From Aporrectodea caliginosa (taxonomy: Eukaryota; Annelida; Clitellata; Crassiclitellata; Lumbricidae): a DNA stretch of 64,000 nucleotides. The translations under genes and the position numbers were made by a program. Shown in pieces: positions 23,300 to 49,499 of the stretch (positions are counted from its first letter, which is position 1; every line of letters begins with the position of its first letter). The notes under the pieces are model-generated. The model was not told the DNA's origin and did no database searches. It saw nothing but the letters and a program-made list of their open reading frames with translations. The DNA lies in assembly GCA_020284085.1 (NCBI GenBank), contig JACEVL010000807.1:1529001-1593000 (forward strand), given 5' to 3'.

Positions 23300-23475
23300 A
23301 TCTCTTCCTCTCCTCTCTCTGCAGTCTCTCTAGAAACCCTACTTGGATCTTCCATCAACATTCCTGGACTGGACAACCCCTCTGATACGACGCAGCGCTC
23401 GTTAATAAGCTGGTGCCCTGCGCTCAGCTTAAGACTAGCGCTATAGAAATGTTGAGTATATGATTATTGATTACT
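23300..23475 (+). repeat. SINE fragment of the GGTTGTCC family
   Basis: AATAAGCTGGTGCCCTGCGC and TAGCGCTATAGAAATGTTG match, inverted, the segments at 29065-29190, 49500-49660 and 58840-59000. These form a second SINE family with a TAGAAGT/TAGAAATG end. Confidence 0.5.
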
Positions 23476-25555
23476 TAGTTATTTATTTAACGCCATTCAG
23501 AGCGAACTCATCAGAGAGGGTCTATTATAGATGGCGTCAAATATCATTAGGAAGTAGAATGCTACTTCCGGTGATCCTTTGTCTGTTGTCGAAATCCATA
23601 ATCTGCTCATTATTATCAACTGCCAGATCGAAAGGGGAAACAGGGTTGCCAGGTCGTCGCGAAAAGCGCGAGTTGGGCTACTTTTCAATGCGCTCGTGAA
23701 TGAAAACTTCGTCCACGCGACCTCGCGATATTTGGGCTACTTTTGAATTGTTCCGGCGGTCGCTACGGCGATATCATGAATTCTCACAAATTGACCGCAG
23801 TAGACTGCTGGGTCACTGTTACTAGCTACTATCCTTATTTGGTGGTGCTTAGTGCTTATAATATAGTTAGTAATATACTCTACGGAGTACGGACTAGTCT
23901 ACGGTGAGCACAAAGCAGTCTGCCATCTAAATTTTTACGTCAATGGTTTCAACACGAGTCCTGGCGAAACCAATGAAGTATATGTATATTGACTTATATC
24001 TAAAAAAGTAATAATGTTTTTCATTTCGCTGTTCAGCTCGCGACTTTGGGTTACTTTTGACGTGATTTCGCGACCAAGCACTTCCGAAATTTGGCAACTC
24101 TGTAAGGAATATAGAAGAACATAGTTTTTAGTATAGAGCGAGAACCTGTAGGCCTATTCAAAACAGCTCATTTCTCTTTACTAATAAGCCTACTACTTCG
24201 GCTCCATAGGACTCATGGTGTGGCGCTATATATAAGTTAGTGAAGGAAGATAAATTCCTACGTTGCCATTGTAACTCTAAAAGCAAGCGTAAGCGCATGC
24301 GCGGATGGACCATTGTGTAATGTAATAGGCCACACTCCGCCGCAGAAGCCGTGCAGTCCGTTGAGGACCATGACACAAATGATAACTCCGCCACTCCCTC
24401 TCCTTATCCATGCTTCGGACTGGCTCCACTCGGATGGCACCAGTCCAAAGCTGGAGAAAGGAGGAGGGCGACGTCGATCATAATTCTTACGACGCAGTAT
24501 TTATTGTACGACGTAGAACGGTAGAAGAAAGGGCAATGCCGTACAGTTCACCATTCAGGATGTACATACATGTACGTTCTTCTGCACGTTTACCAGGACA
24601 CGTTGCGGTCGTAAACGTGTCGAGGTAACGTTGAGTAGAATCCGCATTACTACGAAACCCATTGAGAAAAGAACGATTGTTTATCGAAGCCACGAGAGCC
24701 CGTGGAGGGGTGTCGTAGGGCTAGGGGACGCACCAGCGGTCTAAACGGCGTCTCTAATAGGTGCGCGCTTGACCTACTTAGAGCTAATAAGCCGTAGTAG
24801 GGTCGCTTATGATTAGCCTACTTCTCGTTGGGCATCACGCGCGTGTACGCGTGCGTTCCGCTGTAACAGTACACAGAGACTGCCAAAGAGAGAGACGGAT
24901 AGAAGCATACACAGAGAGAAAGAATAATAAAAGAGTCCTGCAGAAAAGATAAGACCAGAGTCACGAGTAAGCTTTTCGAACGTGAAGTTGATTTAGTGCC
25001 ACGTACGCATTATGCAAGCTTCGAGTAGCGCTGCTTCAATAGGCCACGTTTAGCGTTGCGCGTAGCGTGCAAGACCTTTCGTCATCTGTGCGGCAACGAC
25101 GGGAAAATTTTAGGCCAAGAAAATACAGAATCGTTTCTATATATACACCGATATATATATATATATATATACATAGAGATCATACACGCGATCTTTATAC
25201 AGGAGGATAAAACGCCACGCGGACGTCTATAAGGCCAGTCATTGCGCGTAACTTCAAACGTGCTGAAGATATATAGTTCTATGTTTGCGCTCACTGCGAT
25301 ATAATCACTATAGGCAACTGGCTTATCGAGGCGAGTCACTTTGCTGTAGGCCACGTTGAAGACAAGCTTTGTAGTAATCGGGTTGTGCAACTGCCAAGAA
25401 TAAACGGTTGAATGAGACGCTAAACTACGACTCATAGGAATCAAAGAGAGAGAGAGGAACTGCTAACGAGGCATTTATAGCTGCGTCTAGTTGTTAATTT
25501 TTCATTGAGGTCAAGAAAGCGAAGAGGGTTACATCGATCGAAGCGATTCGTGTCC
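23476..25555. other. Intergenic and probable 5' flank/UTR of the KLF gene
   Basis: No gene is supported at 23476-24800. From about 24840 to 25555 the sequence has a higher density of CpG-containing words than its surroundings and lies directly before the proposed KLF start codon. It probably holds the promoter and 5' UTR, but no TATA box or initiator is clear. A (TA)n run lies at 25149-25170. Confidence 0.35.
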
Positions 25556-37852
<12,297 letters not shown>

Positions 37853-37884
37853 CACTAACACCGACCGCATTATATTCACCATTT

Positions 37885-38058
37885 GTCAATCATCGTCATC
37901 ATCATCATCATCTTCTTATTCTTCTTCTTTGCCTTCTTCTTCTTCATCTTCTTTGCCTTCTTCATCTTTATTTGCATTTTCGTCGTCATCATCATCGTCG
38001 TCGTCGTCATTATCATCATCATCATCACTTCTTCTTTTTCTGTTCTTCATTTGTTTTG

Positions 38059-38142
<84 letters not shown>

Positions 38143-38158
38143 ACATCAACAACAACAT
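37885..38158. repeat. (ATC)n/(TTC)n array in KLF 3' UTR
   Basis: TTCTTCTTC and ATCATC runs lie shortly after the stop codon. ATC is the reverse complement of GAT, so this array is inverted relative to the one in intron 3. Confidence 0.95.
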
Positions 38159-38628
38159 CTTTAACCCGGTTAATTCTGCACAGCTAATATTCCTTCACAT
38201 GACAGACTAAAGGAACAAATTTTTATATGTTGATAAGTTGTTTTATTGATATATTTTGTTTTTCGTCGAGAGATTGTTTACATTTTAGGCAAAGTTATTT
38301 CTAGTACTTTATTATATATCCCAGTATTAACCTTTATTTTTATCCGATGCTAAAAGGGTTTGACGTATACATCTCCATGTTGTTATTTTATGCAAAGTCT
38401 CATATCGAACCATTAAGTCTTTAATTATTGATTATGTGTCTGTGACATAAAATATATAAATATTGATGATGTGCTTGTGACGTAATTTGTCTGAAAACAC
38501 GGAACTCTTTGTTGTAAAGTGCCAATTATACGTGAAGTCAAATGCCATTAACTAACAGACGTATTTTTTCAGAACATTTTTCAATACATTTTTCACAGTT
38601 TTAGTTAGGTTATCCATACTCGAGGCTG

Positions 38629-38634
38629 AATAAA
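38629..38634 (+). promoter_or_regulatory. Candidate KLF poly(A) signal
   Basis: AATAAA about 780 bp after the stop codon, beyond the ATC array. It is the first canonical hexamer that I noticed. Confidence 0.45.
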
Positions 38635-40923
38635 TATTTACCTATTTACTGGTCTTCTCTGATTCATCTTTAATAGATACGATAATAATTACATACAAGG
38701 AATAATTATAATGAGTCAATGATGATGGGCTAAATAATTAGGCTGTTATCGGCCTTGGCCATTATTTAGGCATGCCTCATTTGATCAGTCATGTGACTGT
38801 TTTCGTAGTAGTCCTAGTTGTGGAGCTAACCAATTATAATGATATAGGCCTATGTACGCAGAGAATGAAAACAAGCCAACGTGATCATGACTGCGGATGT
38901 TTCAAGGGAGGTCAAACATAATGAAACATTAGGCCTTATTGTATCATTGGCATGTTGTGGAAAGGTCCATTGTAGCAAAGGCATGTTGTGAAGCTTTAAG
39001 GAGATACTAGCCTTCCAGTTAAGATTTTTGCTATTTCGGCAGAAATGTCCATTCTGAGGAAGCTTTCCTCCTGCTCTCCCCCAGTGGCGTAAATCACGGG
39101 CGGGGGGGGGGGCAGAGGGGGACTGTCCCCAAAGTTTTTACTGAGGCCTATCCTATCCCCTCCAAAAAATGCAAAAATCCTGCCTCCAAAAAAATCTGTC
39201 TTCCAAAGTTATGTACAGATTTTCGCCTCTGCTCTCCCCGTTCGTTACAAGTTACAACGTCTTTGCTTTCATATTATGTTGTAACAGTGGATGATTAGGT
39301 CCTAAAGCTACAGCAATGACGACAACATCAACATCAACATAAACAAGAGCAGCAACAACAATAATGAATAAATAAATGTTAAATAATAGTTAGTTAATTA
39401 ACTAAACAAGACTGACGTTGATTAAAAGTATGCGAGGCGTCAGCTCAATATGACAAGATCGAGAACGTACGTAGGCCTAACATTCTCTTAGACTTGAGAT
39501 GGGAATGCCATTGAATCTGCTTCGCTATTCAGGGCGTCGCTGGGAATGGGTTATTTAATTGACTAATTATTGACCAGCTGCTTTCCTCATTCCCGCGGAC
39601 TCATCTACCTCTGCAGTGGGAAAGGAAGGACAGGGAGTTGGAGGATGGACGTCTAGTCAAGCCACTCCAAAAATCTATTCAAGCCGTTAGATGATTTAGA
39701 TCTATCATTGTTTGGATAGAATAGTTTGATTCCAGAAGGTATAGGTCCTCTCCTGTAGCGCATGCCCAGTTGCCCACAATGTCATAGACTATGACATTGT
39801 ACTCATAGAGCCCATATATATATAGCTAGGACCCAAATTCTCATATGGGATCCACATAGAGCGGTTCTATACAGCCCATATGGGCCCCATGGAAATACCG
39901 GCAGGACGGCTGGGCCACACAGGTAGCAGATAACATGGCAAAGTAGCCTATAAACATGTTGCTATCTAGAGCAGGTCTTGGTTCGTACCGTCGTGGCCTT
40001 TGAGAAAAGGAAGACCAAGTTGTGGGTACACACGTAGGCCTAGGCCTATACAGTATACAGAGAGCAGGCTTCGACAACAAGATAAACCTATATCAGCTGG
40101 TCGCAGACCTACATACGTATAGGTCTATGCAGGTTATGTAATGCACATTCATTCATTACTTCCTTCCTTCCATTCCTTCATTCATTCAGATCATTCATCT
40201 GTAACAGCGCCCCATACTATATGTATACATGTATGCGCTCCCCAGCCCAGCAAAAGAGAACAGTTTCAATTGCTGGACAAAGACGTTTATGGCATCACTG
40301 GCCAGGAGAATTATATAGGTACTGAAAATACTGATACAGATACTGCCTATACATACATACGTAAGTCTAGGCCTAAATTCTAATACTTTTCTAATATAGA
40401 TCTACGTAGGCCTGTATGCTAGTCCATGGTTTGCATGACGTAAACCTATATCGACTTGGAGTCACAATGGATTTTCCTGGACGATTATAACCATGACCTC
40501 TAATCACAGAGGATACTCACAAGATTTATTGAATTTATATTGCATCATATTTTACAAAGTTGTGCTATATTTACCAAGGCTAAAGGCCTATACTGTACGA
40601 ATTTTTTCTGAGCAGTGAGCACTCCTTCACTAATTGGACTTGAACCTGCTGTGTTTCACTCAAACTCCATCTTGGTACAGCTCATACACTATCGAATGAG
40701 ACTGTCTGGCCCTTTGGATCTTGACCCTGTGCCTATCGAGTTTGTTTTGATTAAGCGCCTGTGAATATGCTGGTTCCCACGAGTAGTGTTGTTTTCGTTA
40801 ACGCCGGGGGCGTAAAACTAAAACCCTTCCTAAACGAAAATTGCTTTTACAGGCACAAATTAGTTCCAACTGCACATTTTTTGTAGAACTGCACGCTAAA
40901 AAAGCCCTGCTGTGAATAAACTG

Positions 40924-41515
40924 GTTCCCGCGAGTAGTGTTGTTTTCGTTAACGAAGCCGAAAACGAAAAACGTTGTTAACGAAAACTAGAGGAAGGACG
41001 ATAACGAAACAAAAACTGAAACTAAAACCGTCGAAACTAATAATAACGAAATATACATAACGAAACCCGAAAACGAAAACACAAAAATTAACGAAAATCC
41101 ATCGTCGTCTTAGGATATTCAATGTCTTTGGTTATAGTAGTCCCTACACGTTTTATAATCAGCACTTAGTTCGGCAATCTTCCGATCTTTTGAATAATTT
41201 CTAAGATGTCGAAACTAAATTTAGGTGGTAGTCTGGTAGACCTATAAACTAGTGGAGACCTAAAACCCTATAGGGCCTATAGGACTATTTTAAGTATCGA
41301 TTCTAAACAGTTTGTAAGCACTCGTTATAACGAGTGCATTTTTGTTGGTGTAGGCCTAAAAGCTGTAGGCCTATAGGCCCTACGCTATGCGGGAAAAGAA
41401 TTGCCGGACTCGGCGAAATAACTAAAACTAATAGGCCTAATAACTAAAACACTAGCATAGCATGTGAAACTAATAATAACTCAAACTAAAACTTGGCGAA
41501 ATAAATAAAACTTCC
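40924..41515 (+). mobile_element. Truncated hAT-like MITE
   Basis: It starts GTGTTGTTTTCGTTAACGAA and contains AAACGAAAAACG and AACTAAAAC repeats like 11710-12254. The right end is lost next to the (GT)n array. Confidence 0.55.
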
Positions 41516-41533
41516 GACTTCTATATAATAAAT

Positions 41534-41541
41534 TGTGTGTG

Positions 41542-41601
<60 letters not shown>

Positions 41602-41607
41602 TGTACA

Positions 41608-41638
<31 letters not shown>

Positions 41639-41670
41639 ATGTGTGCGTGCGCGCGCGTGTGTGCATGAGG
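41534..41670. repeat. (GT)n microsatellite
   Basis: A GT run of about 60 bp followed by interrupted GTGTAT and GCGCGTGT units. Confidence 0.95.
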
Positions 41671-42324
41671 CTCGACTTCCTAAGTTTCATGTGTAACAAG
41701 TTGCTCCTTTAATTAGGTCAACCTTGTCTCTATGAATAAACGAACGAATATTGATTGATTGATTGATTGACAGGTATGACTGCTGGAACTGTTCAAACAA
41801 TCTGGCTCTTAATTTGATACAAAGAATTTGATATAAGCCGTTGCATAATATATGCTGCAGGTCCTCCCGGGCCGGCCGCGGCTTTTCTCTGGAGTTGAAA
41901 AATTTCAAAGATTTACATTCATGTTCACTGAGCACGGTAACGTTGGCCTACTGTAATTAAGTTACAGCAGTGGCGCTATTGTGACTAAGGATTGAGGCAT
42001 CCTATACGAAAAACTTAATTAGGATGCACGAAAGGTGTTCTAGTGTAGGCCCACGCCCTGAGTTTATGGCGCTACACTCCGGCCGCTTACGGTGAATACA
42101 TGATTCGCCTCGTACAATGCAATACAATTAGAAATGTATAGCGCGTACGTCTTGCACGGGAGCGCGTTTGCGCTGTGTAGTAATCAAGGAATTTATAAAA
42201 AGGTCCTTGCAATGTCATGTATTCGGAGTGGACATGAAATGCATGTAGCCTACTATCCTTTAAGGACAACAGAAATTTTATCCCTCGTGTCCAATACCGT
42301 AAATTGATGCGAGTAATATGAGTA

Positions 42325-42398
42325 ATTGTAATTGAACATTTGTATAGCGCCACTCACAGATTCAGAGGCGCTCCCGACACAGGGCTCTATACCACATA
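42325..42398 (-). repeat. SINE 3' end
   Basis: GTAATTGTAATTGAACATTT, then GTATAGCGCCACTCACAG and TCAGAGGCGCTCCCGACA. It is the minus orientation of the main family with an AATTGT tail. Confidence 0.7.
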
Positions 42399-43322
42399 AG
42401 ATTAATATTATAGTCTTCAGTCTTTGACAAACTACTATATAATAATAGTTCCATTTCTTGAACCTTAGTTTTATATTTTGAACTCTTATGCCTATCAGGC
42501 CTTATCTTAATATCTTAATAATTATTATTCTGTTGAACTCGTTTGCAATCAGTTGCGGTGTGTCAGCTGTTTTGAGAGTCAAATATCAGATATAATAATG
42601 CAAAACAATCGCTAGGTGGTTTTATGTCATTAACGTAATCCCTCTAGGAATAAATCTTAATCGCATTGGCAGGGCCTGCACTGGGATCTGGGTATTTTAC
42701 ATAGCAATCTTGGGATTTTTCTAAGGTCTACAGACTAGTTTTTACCGTACTTTCCAACAGTGGCAGCAGTATTAAGTTTAGAAAAAATAACTGGGGGGTT
42801 AGACGTTGATTTATGTGCATTTTTTGTGTGAAATGTAGACTTTACTATGGGACCCTAAGAAAGATAGGGGGGTTGAACTTGAACCCCACCCCCGGCAATT
42901 CTCACCCTGAGTGGCAGCAAATCAGTTTAGAAAATCTCGCTCAGTCTGAAAGACGTTTATTATTATTTAACTTGTAAACATTGTATTTTTTCATTTCAAT
43001 GTTATTTCTTTAGATGTTCTTAGCTCAGCATTTTTTTCTGTGTCTGTCACGTGATTGTTAAAACGCATTTCATATTTTCGGCGCAACTTTCTCCTGTTCA
43101 GTAACTTGGGATTTTTGGCCAGTATTGGGAATTTTCTGGCAAGAGCTTGTGATTTCAAAATGTGGAGAGTGGTCGCGCTGGTCTTATCGCATGGGGTCCT
43201 TGGGTCAATAACAAGGGTCACGTTGTGGCCGACTCAGTTTCTTGGGTCATCTGGAAACTTTAAAGATTTACTAATTTTATTTCCTGTGGACAGTGTCCAG
43301 CTGTAAGAAGGTTGTTGGCAAG

Positions 43323-46300
43323 ATGGCAAAGGCGATTATACCCAAACTAGAGCAGCTGTCATCGCTAGTCATTCGTGTTCTTGGGTGTAACCCTGGTCTG
43401 CACACATTACAAGGAACGAACACCTATTTAGTAGGGACCGGTAGGAGGTTCGTGAGAAATCTCATTCATTCAGGGTATTTTATTTGCGTGGCGGCATTTT
43501 CCGCCGCAGAACCACCACGCATTTTATAAAGTATGGGGTTGCGGTCAGGATGAATGAAGAATCGTACGACGAAGCGTGGGCAGGGATGAGCAAAGAGGAA
43601 GGTAGCAGAGGGTGTGGTGCGGCAGAGCGTGTCAGACTGAACTTTGGGCAAACTTATAGTATCGTGGGCTGAAGGCTTATACAGTATTTTGGGGCAAGCT
43701 GCGCGCATCCCGGACGTTATCAGGTTTTCTAATTCGTAGTGGATCCGTTCACGCCCCGGGCGTTAGCGGAACCCCAGTACTACATTCACGCCCGTCGCGT
43801 TGTTGGCTAAAGCAGGCATGGGCAACTTCTTTTAATACTAATAGGTGTGGTAACTTATGAAGAAAAGTATGATTGATACGAGAGGCCCATTAGGAACTAT
43901 TTTAAGTACTTTGTACATAGATGCATGCTTGCATACATACATACTGAACCAAAGACACTCCTCTGTCCTGAGTCCTCCTCTAGCTCTTACCTGTGTTGCC
44001 CCTCCATTTCATAAGACCATCCACTGTTGTCATAATTTTATGGGTCTGCCTAATGGACTTCTGGATCTTGACATGGAGTCGAATCTGACGTACAGTCAGA
44101 TTCGTGTATCGATTTGGTTTTGACTGAGCCCTCAGTGAATAAGCTGGCTCCCACAATACAGCTTCATTGGGTGCTGTAGAAATATTGAGATTACAATTAC
44201 ATATATCCTTTAATTGTTAATTAACTGCACACATAATTTATAGAGCAACAGTAGACAGTGTTTGTTAATTGCTATTGTTAATTCATACTATTATCTAGAT
44301 GTATTTTTTATGTACACCTACAGCGTTATGTCTGTTGTTAACACATTAAACGAATATATGATGATGATAAGTGTATGTAATGTAAATTGAACATTTATGT
44401 AGTGCCCTTTCAAGATATCTACTCAGAGGCGCTCTCTGCGCTAGCCGATATGATATTAAATGTCATTACAAAGGAATGTGTTACATCAGTTAGCAAAACA
44501 ATTATATCGGATTCCACGATTAGCTATGTGGTATTTATAACAGCCACTGACTGTAATTTCACTCTTGCCATTATAGCCGAGTGATAGTAGGATTTGCACT
44601 ACAAAGTTTTTGCCAGAGAATGCAATGATATAATGTTGTTAGAAATTTGTTGAGCCTGACTGGTTTTAATTAGGAATCTGTTGATGATGACTCTGTTTAA
44701 GGCGAATCTTGGTGGACACAGGAGAGGCCACAAATGATGAATATATCGCAAATCTTCATAAAGCCCTTGACGATCACAAGACTGGCATCCAGGAAATTAT
44801 ACTAACCCACTGGCATCCTGATCATATTGGAGGCGTCTCAGATATCTGCAAAAATGTCACTAAGGGTACGGGTTGCTGACAATAATCATGCGTTGTTCAT
44901 AAGCAAGACTCTGATGAGTCTCGCTTGAAGTGGCACTATATAAATTTTAAATTACAATTACAAAGTAATTTAGTACCCATTGTTTGTATATGACAAGCCT
45001 GTATTCTTGCTCAAATGTGCCTGCCTGCCCTCAGGAGCTTTATTGCCATGTTTCGGAATCTGCCACTGCCTGTAGCACTAATGATGCCAGGTGGTGCCAG
45101 TCCCAAACCTGAAAAAGGAGGAGGGAAACGTCAACGGGCCTGGTAGCCATAAGATATCAGTAAAGGTTTGCTTTGAAATTCTGTGGCATATCGATTTAAA
45201 TCAGTTTTTATATTGTGTTTATTTTTTATTCTTTTGGCGTTTTAGATTTTGGTACAACCGTCAGCAAGCTGAAACGGATTTCTGTGACAGATGAAGCTCT
45301 CGGTTCAGATTGTCAATATACTTTCATTGAAGATGGGCATCGTTTTGTTACAGATGGAGCCACTCTGAAGTACGTAAGGCCTAGTGAAGTTGTCTTAACT
45401 GGTTGATTTATCAAGTCTTCAGAAAAACTTCAGAGTGAAATTAGCACAAAGGCATTATGTTCATATTTTTCAAAATTTTAATTAGTTGCAGTAAGGTGTA
45501 GGCTAGATTATTTTTATTCTCTACTTTGCAATGTTGCTGTTGTCCACTTTTTTTGTACATTAAGTGATTCTTGAAATGTCCCAGTTTTAACATATCTAGT
45601 ATTTTCAAATCTATGCTCTGATGATATTGGTATTTTTGATTTTATTCATCTGAGTCTTCTGGTGGTCCTGTGGCTTTCCATGACCTCCGAAAATGCAACC
45701 TTGTTATGCTCTGTATAACTGACTGAACAGAATTATCCATAAATAGTAAACTGCAAAAATTTGTAAAAAATTTCTTTCAATACGAATCTGGCAAGTGCTG
45801 ACATGTCTCATATATTTGCAGGAAAGCATATGTGATTGTAGTGAACAAAATGGACTAAGTCCGAATTTTTGCTTTAATGATAAAAATGTATTTGCTACAT
45901 AACTCTGAGCATTAACATTTGCGCCAACAGTAGACAGTGTTTGTAAAGAATCTTAGAAGATGCTAACGATGCTACAGAAATTGTCATAATGACAATTACA
46001 AATTCGAAGACATATATGAGAAAATCTGCAGCACTTGGCGGCAAACGAATGGCAGATGAGGATCCAGCACAGTTGTTGATAAAGTGAAATGGTTGCATTT
46101 CAGAGCCGTGTACACTCCAGGTCACACAGACGACCATATGGCACTCTACCTGGAAGAGGAGAATGCCGTCTTCTCTGGCGACTGTGTCCTTGGGGAAGGA
46201 ACTTGTGTACGTATCTGAAATCTTAGCTGGACTGTGAAAGTCTTTATGGTTTGTCTTGTTCAATGCCCATCTGCTAAAAACCTTCAAGTTGCATACAACC

Positions 46301-46571
46301 AAGCTTCATAGAAATAATTAGCAGAACAATGTAATAGACTAATTTGGAAGAGCAGCTTTGCGTACCGTAACTTTGTGCAACAGATTCAGATGGGCAGATG
46401 ACTGGCTAGTGGCTACCCGCCCGCATATGCCAAGGTTAAGAAAACTGAAGTCGCTAACACTTCATACCAGGACATGCTGCACCAGGACTAGCTAAGGTAC
46501 TGCTCTTCTATATCTTATTAACTTGTAAGCAGAAATGCATCTTTGACATTCTGTGATTGGAAATAAACAAA

Positions 46572-46602
<31 letters not shown>

Positions 46603-48195
46603 CTTAGAGTTCAGTTAAGCAAGAGATTGAAAGATGTTGTTTACCTCTTGTTAAGGTTTTCGAAGACCTGCATGACTACATGAAGTCACTGGAAGCTATC
46701 TTAAGGTTGAAGCCATCGGTCATTTATCCGGGTCATGGTCCCGTTGTCATGGATCCACTGGGGCATGTGACGATGTACATCAATCACCGCAACATGAGAG
46801 AATCGCAGATCTTGGAGGCTTTCCGTACTCTTGACCGTGAAGGGACTCCTGTGACAGCAATGGATCTTGTAAAAGTAGTTTATGTGGTAAGATTACAAAG
46901 TGTCTGTTTGGGGCAAGCGTATGGTCATATACCCGTTGCCTTGTTGTCATGTTGGTTTTTTTGCAAGGCCAAGGATATGATAAACACCAAGGATGTGATG
47001 TACATTAGAGATTATAACATGATTTATTGTAATATGAATTCTGATATACCACATGTGGTCAGGAATGTGGATCCCAAACTTAAAAAATCGCCTACAGAAA
47101 AAACTTTGTACAGTGACCTCATCATAATGTGTTCTTGAAGCGGCTACTGAAGACCGTTATTACAAGGTTTGATATATAGTGAAAGGATGTGTTATGTTGT
47201 AAATGCTGTACTGAAGTCAAGATGTTGGATATGCTGAAGAAGTGACGATTAACAGTTTTAAAGTTCTGATGAGTTAGCTTGGATTGCTTTGGACACAAAT
47301 TTGGAAAAGTTATCAAGTTAATATACACAGTCAAGAGATAGAAATGAAGTAGCTATAGCTGCAATAAAGTGCTTATACCCATGATTATGTTATATTGTAT
47401 ATCTCAGGAATTTAATTTGAGCGGCTGAATAAGATTTTCATTGAAATTGTGCCTTTTTAATTTAGTGCTGATAATGATGATTGCCCGCTGAAGAAATCTG
47501 TATTTGATTGTTTGCTTGTATCATTTTATCATTTTGTCTGTTGAAGGATGTGCCAGAGAGCCTCCATTTATCAGCCGCTGGAAACGTTATGAATCATCTG
47601 ACCAAGCTAGTGAAGGACAACAAAGTTGGTAAGTAGATGGCACTGCATTACTCATGCAATATGGACGGTAAGTTCGATAAGGTGAAGACCATGACTGTTT
47701 CAGTAACAGTTGAAGACTTGGTAATGCAGCTGATGCCACTTTTAGCCGAAGTTGAGCATTGCATTTCCGATCTAAGCTTTGGGGGATTGTAACATTGCAC
47801 CAAATTATCATTAATATACTTTAATGCAATAAACTAGAAAGATGTACTGTGAATTTTGAAGTACGTGTATATGAGAAATTGTGGTGCATAGTAGAAATAT
47901 TTGATCTAAACTGCCGACCTTGCATTTTCTACACTAGAAATTAAACTTTTGCAATGGAATCTCATATTTGTATAGATGGAGTTCTTTCCGTACTTGCTCT
48001 GGATAGCCCTGGTTTCAACTGCATTTTTCCAATGCACTTTGCTTCAGTCTTTAGTCTTTTCCGACCTCTTCCAACATATTCTGTTTAGGTTTTTAAACTA
48101 CTTTGATGAAACTGTTGATTGAATTTTTTCTAGAACGTATCGTCGATGGTGACGAAACTAAATGGAAGCTCAAAACGGAACCAAGCAAATACTGA
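43323..48195 (+). CDS. LACTB2: LACTB2, metallo-beta-lactamase-fold endoribonuclease
   Basis: LACTB2 is a mitochondrial single-strand RNA endonuclease of the metallo-beta-lactamase superfamily. The exons are 43323-43447, 44702-44865, 45246-45369, 46104-46206, 46656-46886, 47547-47628 and 48134-48195, all with GT-AG borders and matching phases. They encode 296 aa (human 288). The zinc-ligand motif [10 protein letters not shown] gives H78, H80, D82 and H83; PGHTDDH gives H145; SGDC gives D164; YPGHGP gives H199. These are at the spacing of the human enzyme, so it should be active. The first exon has [20 protein letters not shown]. The start at 43323 matches the human N-terminus, although the frame is open for about ten codons further upstream. 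Exon 1 uses a weak donor (AG/GTTCGT); a nearer GTAGGA would shift frame. I am highly confident of the identity. Confidence 0.95.
43448..44701 (+). other. LACTB2 intron 1
   Basis: An intron of 1254 bp. It contains a minus-orientation SINE 3' end at 44379-44450 (AACATTTATGTAGTGCCC, TCTACTCAGAGGCGCTC). No coding signal of its own. Confidence 0.85.
44379..44450 (-). repeat. SINE 3' end in LACTB2 intron 1
   Basis: It shares the TTTCAAGATATCTACTCAGA and GGCGCTC blocks with the 10541-10766 SINE. Confidence 0.65.
44905..44965 (+). repeat. SINE 3' fragment in LACTB2 intron 2
   Basis: CTCTGATGAGTCTCGCTTGA and GTGGCACTATATAAATT with an AATTACA tail. Confidence 0.5.
46500..46603 (+). repeat. Retroelement 3' tail in LACTB2 intron 4
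   Basis: TGATTGGAAATAAACAAATA then (TTGA)n, ending about 50 bp before the exon 5 acceptor. Confidence 0.6.
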
Positions 48196-48475
48196 TAGCA
48201 GTCGAACGTTGTCATGGATTAGCTGCTTCCAATCAACTTAAGCATTCGGATATTTTACCATAATCAGTTGTTAAGCACTTAATTGTTGTTGATTGTACAG
48301 TGTTACTCTTTTGTTACTCAAAACGAGCATGTAGCTGAAAGTAAAGGAGACGTTTTTTTCCTGTGTAAAAATGAATTAATCTGCAATTTTCTGAAGGAAT
48401 ATCAGCATGTACAATTTCATCATAGTTTTATTCCTGTTTTATGTCTATCAAACAAGTTGCTTTTGTGTTAACTGT

Positions 48476-48775
48476 TCTTGGTGAACGAGTTTTTTCTGTT
48501 GCTGGACCTATTTTTTGAAACTTCCTGTATCTCTTAAATCTGCTGAGTTTTTTATGTCATTTCATTCTTGGCCTATTAAAGAATGTTGTGAAGACTTGCC
48601 TTTTTGAAATTGCTTATCCACCATAGATTGCTGCTGTGTGTAGTAGACTGATCATCTGGATATTGACCTGATAATGACCTGGGTTTGATGTGCCATCTGT
48701 TGATACATTTTGTATTAGACTTCGGTGCTATAGAAGTTACTAATTAATTAATTAATTAATTCTGTAATGAATTTA
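48476..48775 (+). pseudogene. LINE ORF2 C-terminal remnant and 3' end
   Basis: GERVFSVAGPIF then, after a stop, a LKNVVKTCLFEIAYPP-like reading. This matches the 'GERSFSVAxPRLWNSLP...FKxxLKTxLFxxAY' end of CR1/L2-type LINE ORF2. A 3' end with TTCGGTGCTATAGAAGTTAC and an ATTA repeat tail follows. Confidence 0.6.
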
Positions 48776-49499
48776 ATTTAAATTATCACTCTGCAAAGTA
48801 ACATAAGCTTACTCTCATGGTCATATATATTCATTTGCTATCATATATATTCATATGATTTATTCTGTACATGTGTAAGAAACTTGAAGCTGTGGTGCCA
48901 TGCCTCTGGAGTTTTACATTGTATTATAATTAGTCTGGAAACTTCGTTAGCAATGTTCGACACAGCACACAAGGCTTTTCATAAACAGTTTGTGTCACCT
49001 TATCATTTTACTAGATTATCTGATTGGGTATGCTACTAGGACCCTTACTGAGCCCATGTGGGTCCTATGCAATGTTCATGAACATTCTGGCAAATGTGTG
49101 CATATTTGTCTAAAAGTACAGTTAAAAAATTGTTAAACTACCAATAATTAAGTCCAGTCTTTTCGACAAGGTAATTCATTCCCAATGGATCCTTTATTGG
49201 GCACCCATCAAAGCGAAATAAATTAGCAGGTGAAGAAATGCTACTGACCTTTGTATAGGTCCTATAAGATTAGACAAAGGAATGTAGTGAATGTGTTTAA
49301 TGCTCAGATAATGATAAATGTAAGGTATGTTCTGTAATTGAAGTTTGATTATGTACTCCAGCAGGCACACAGGTTGGTCTGCAAAATATACACATACATG
49401 TATAGTTATGGCCTATCACTGGTTTAAATTGGCTAAATCCCTGCATAATTGGCTGCCAACAGAAAAGCGAATAACTCGAGACTGGGCTAATTCTATACA

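Larger units (their letters stand above)
38640..43322. other. Intergenic between KLF and LACTB2
   Basis: Only repeats are seen. There is a hAT-like GTGGCGTAAATCACGGGCG end at 39083-39180 and a GGGCCCATATGGG palindrome-family segment at 39808-39905. SINE-tail ATTC runs lie at 40147-40200. A CAGGGC-family MITE fragment is at 40840-40911 and hAT-like GTTAACGAAAA elements at 40785-41515. (GT)n lies at 41534-41670, a retroelement tail at 41695-41772, and a SINE end at 42325-42395. No supported gene. Confidence 0.5.

Noticed and set aside
25505..25555. Earlier, non-ATG start for the acidic KLF exon
   Set aside because: The frame is open a little upstream, but the first ATG is at 25556.
43440..43446. 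GTAGGA as the LACTB2 exon 1 donor
   Set aside because: It has a better-looking donor consensus, but would join in the wrong frame to the conserved RILVDTG exon. The donor at 43448 restores both frame and human-like length.
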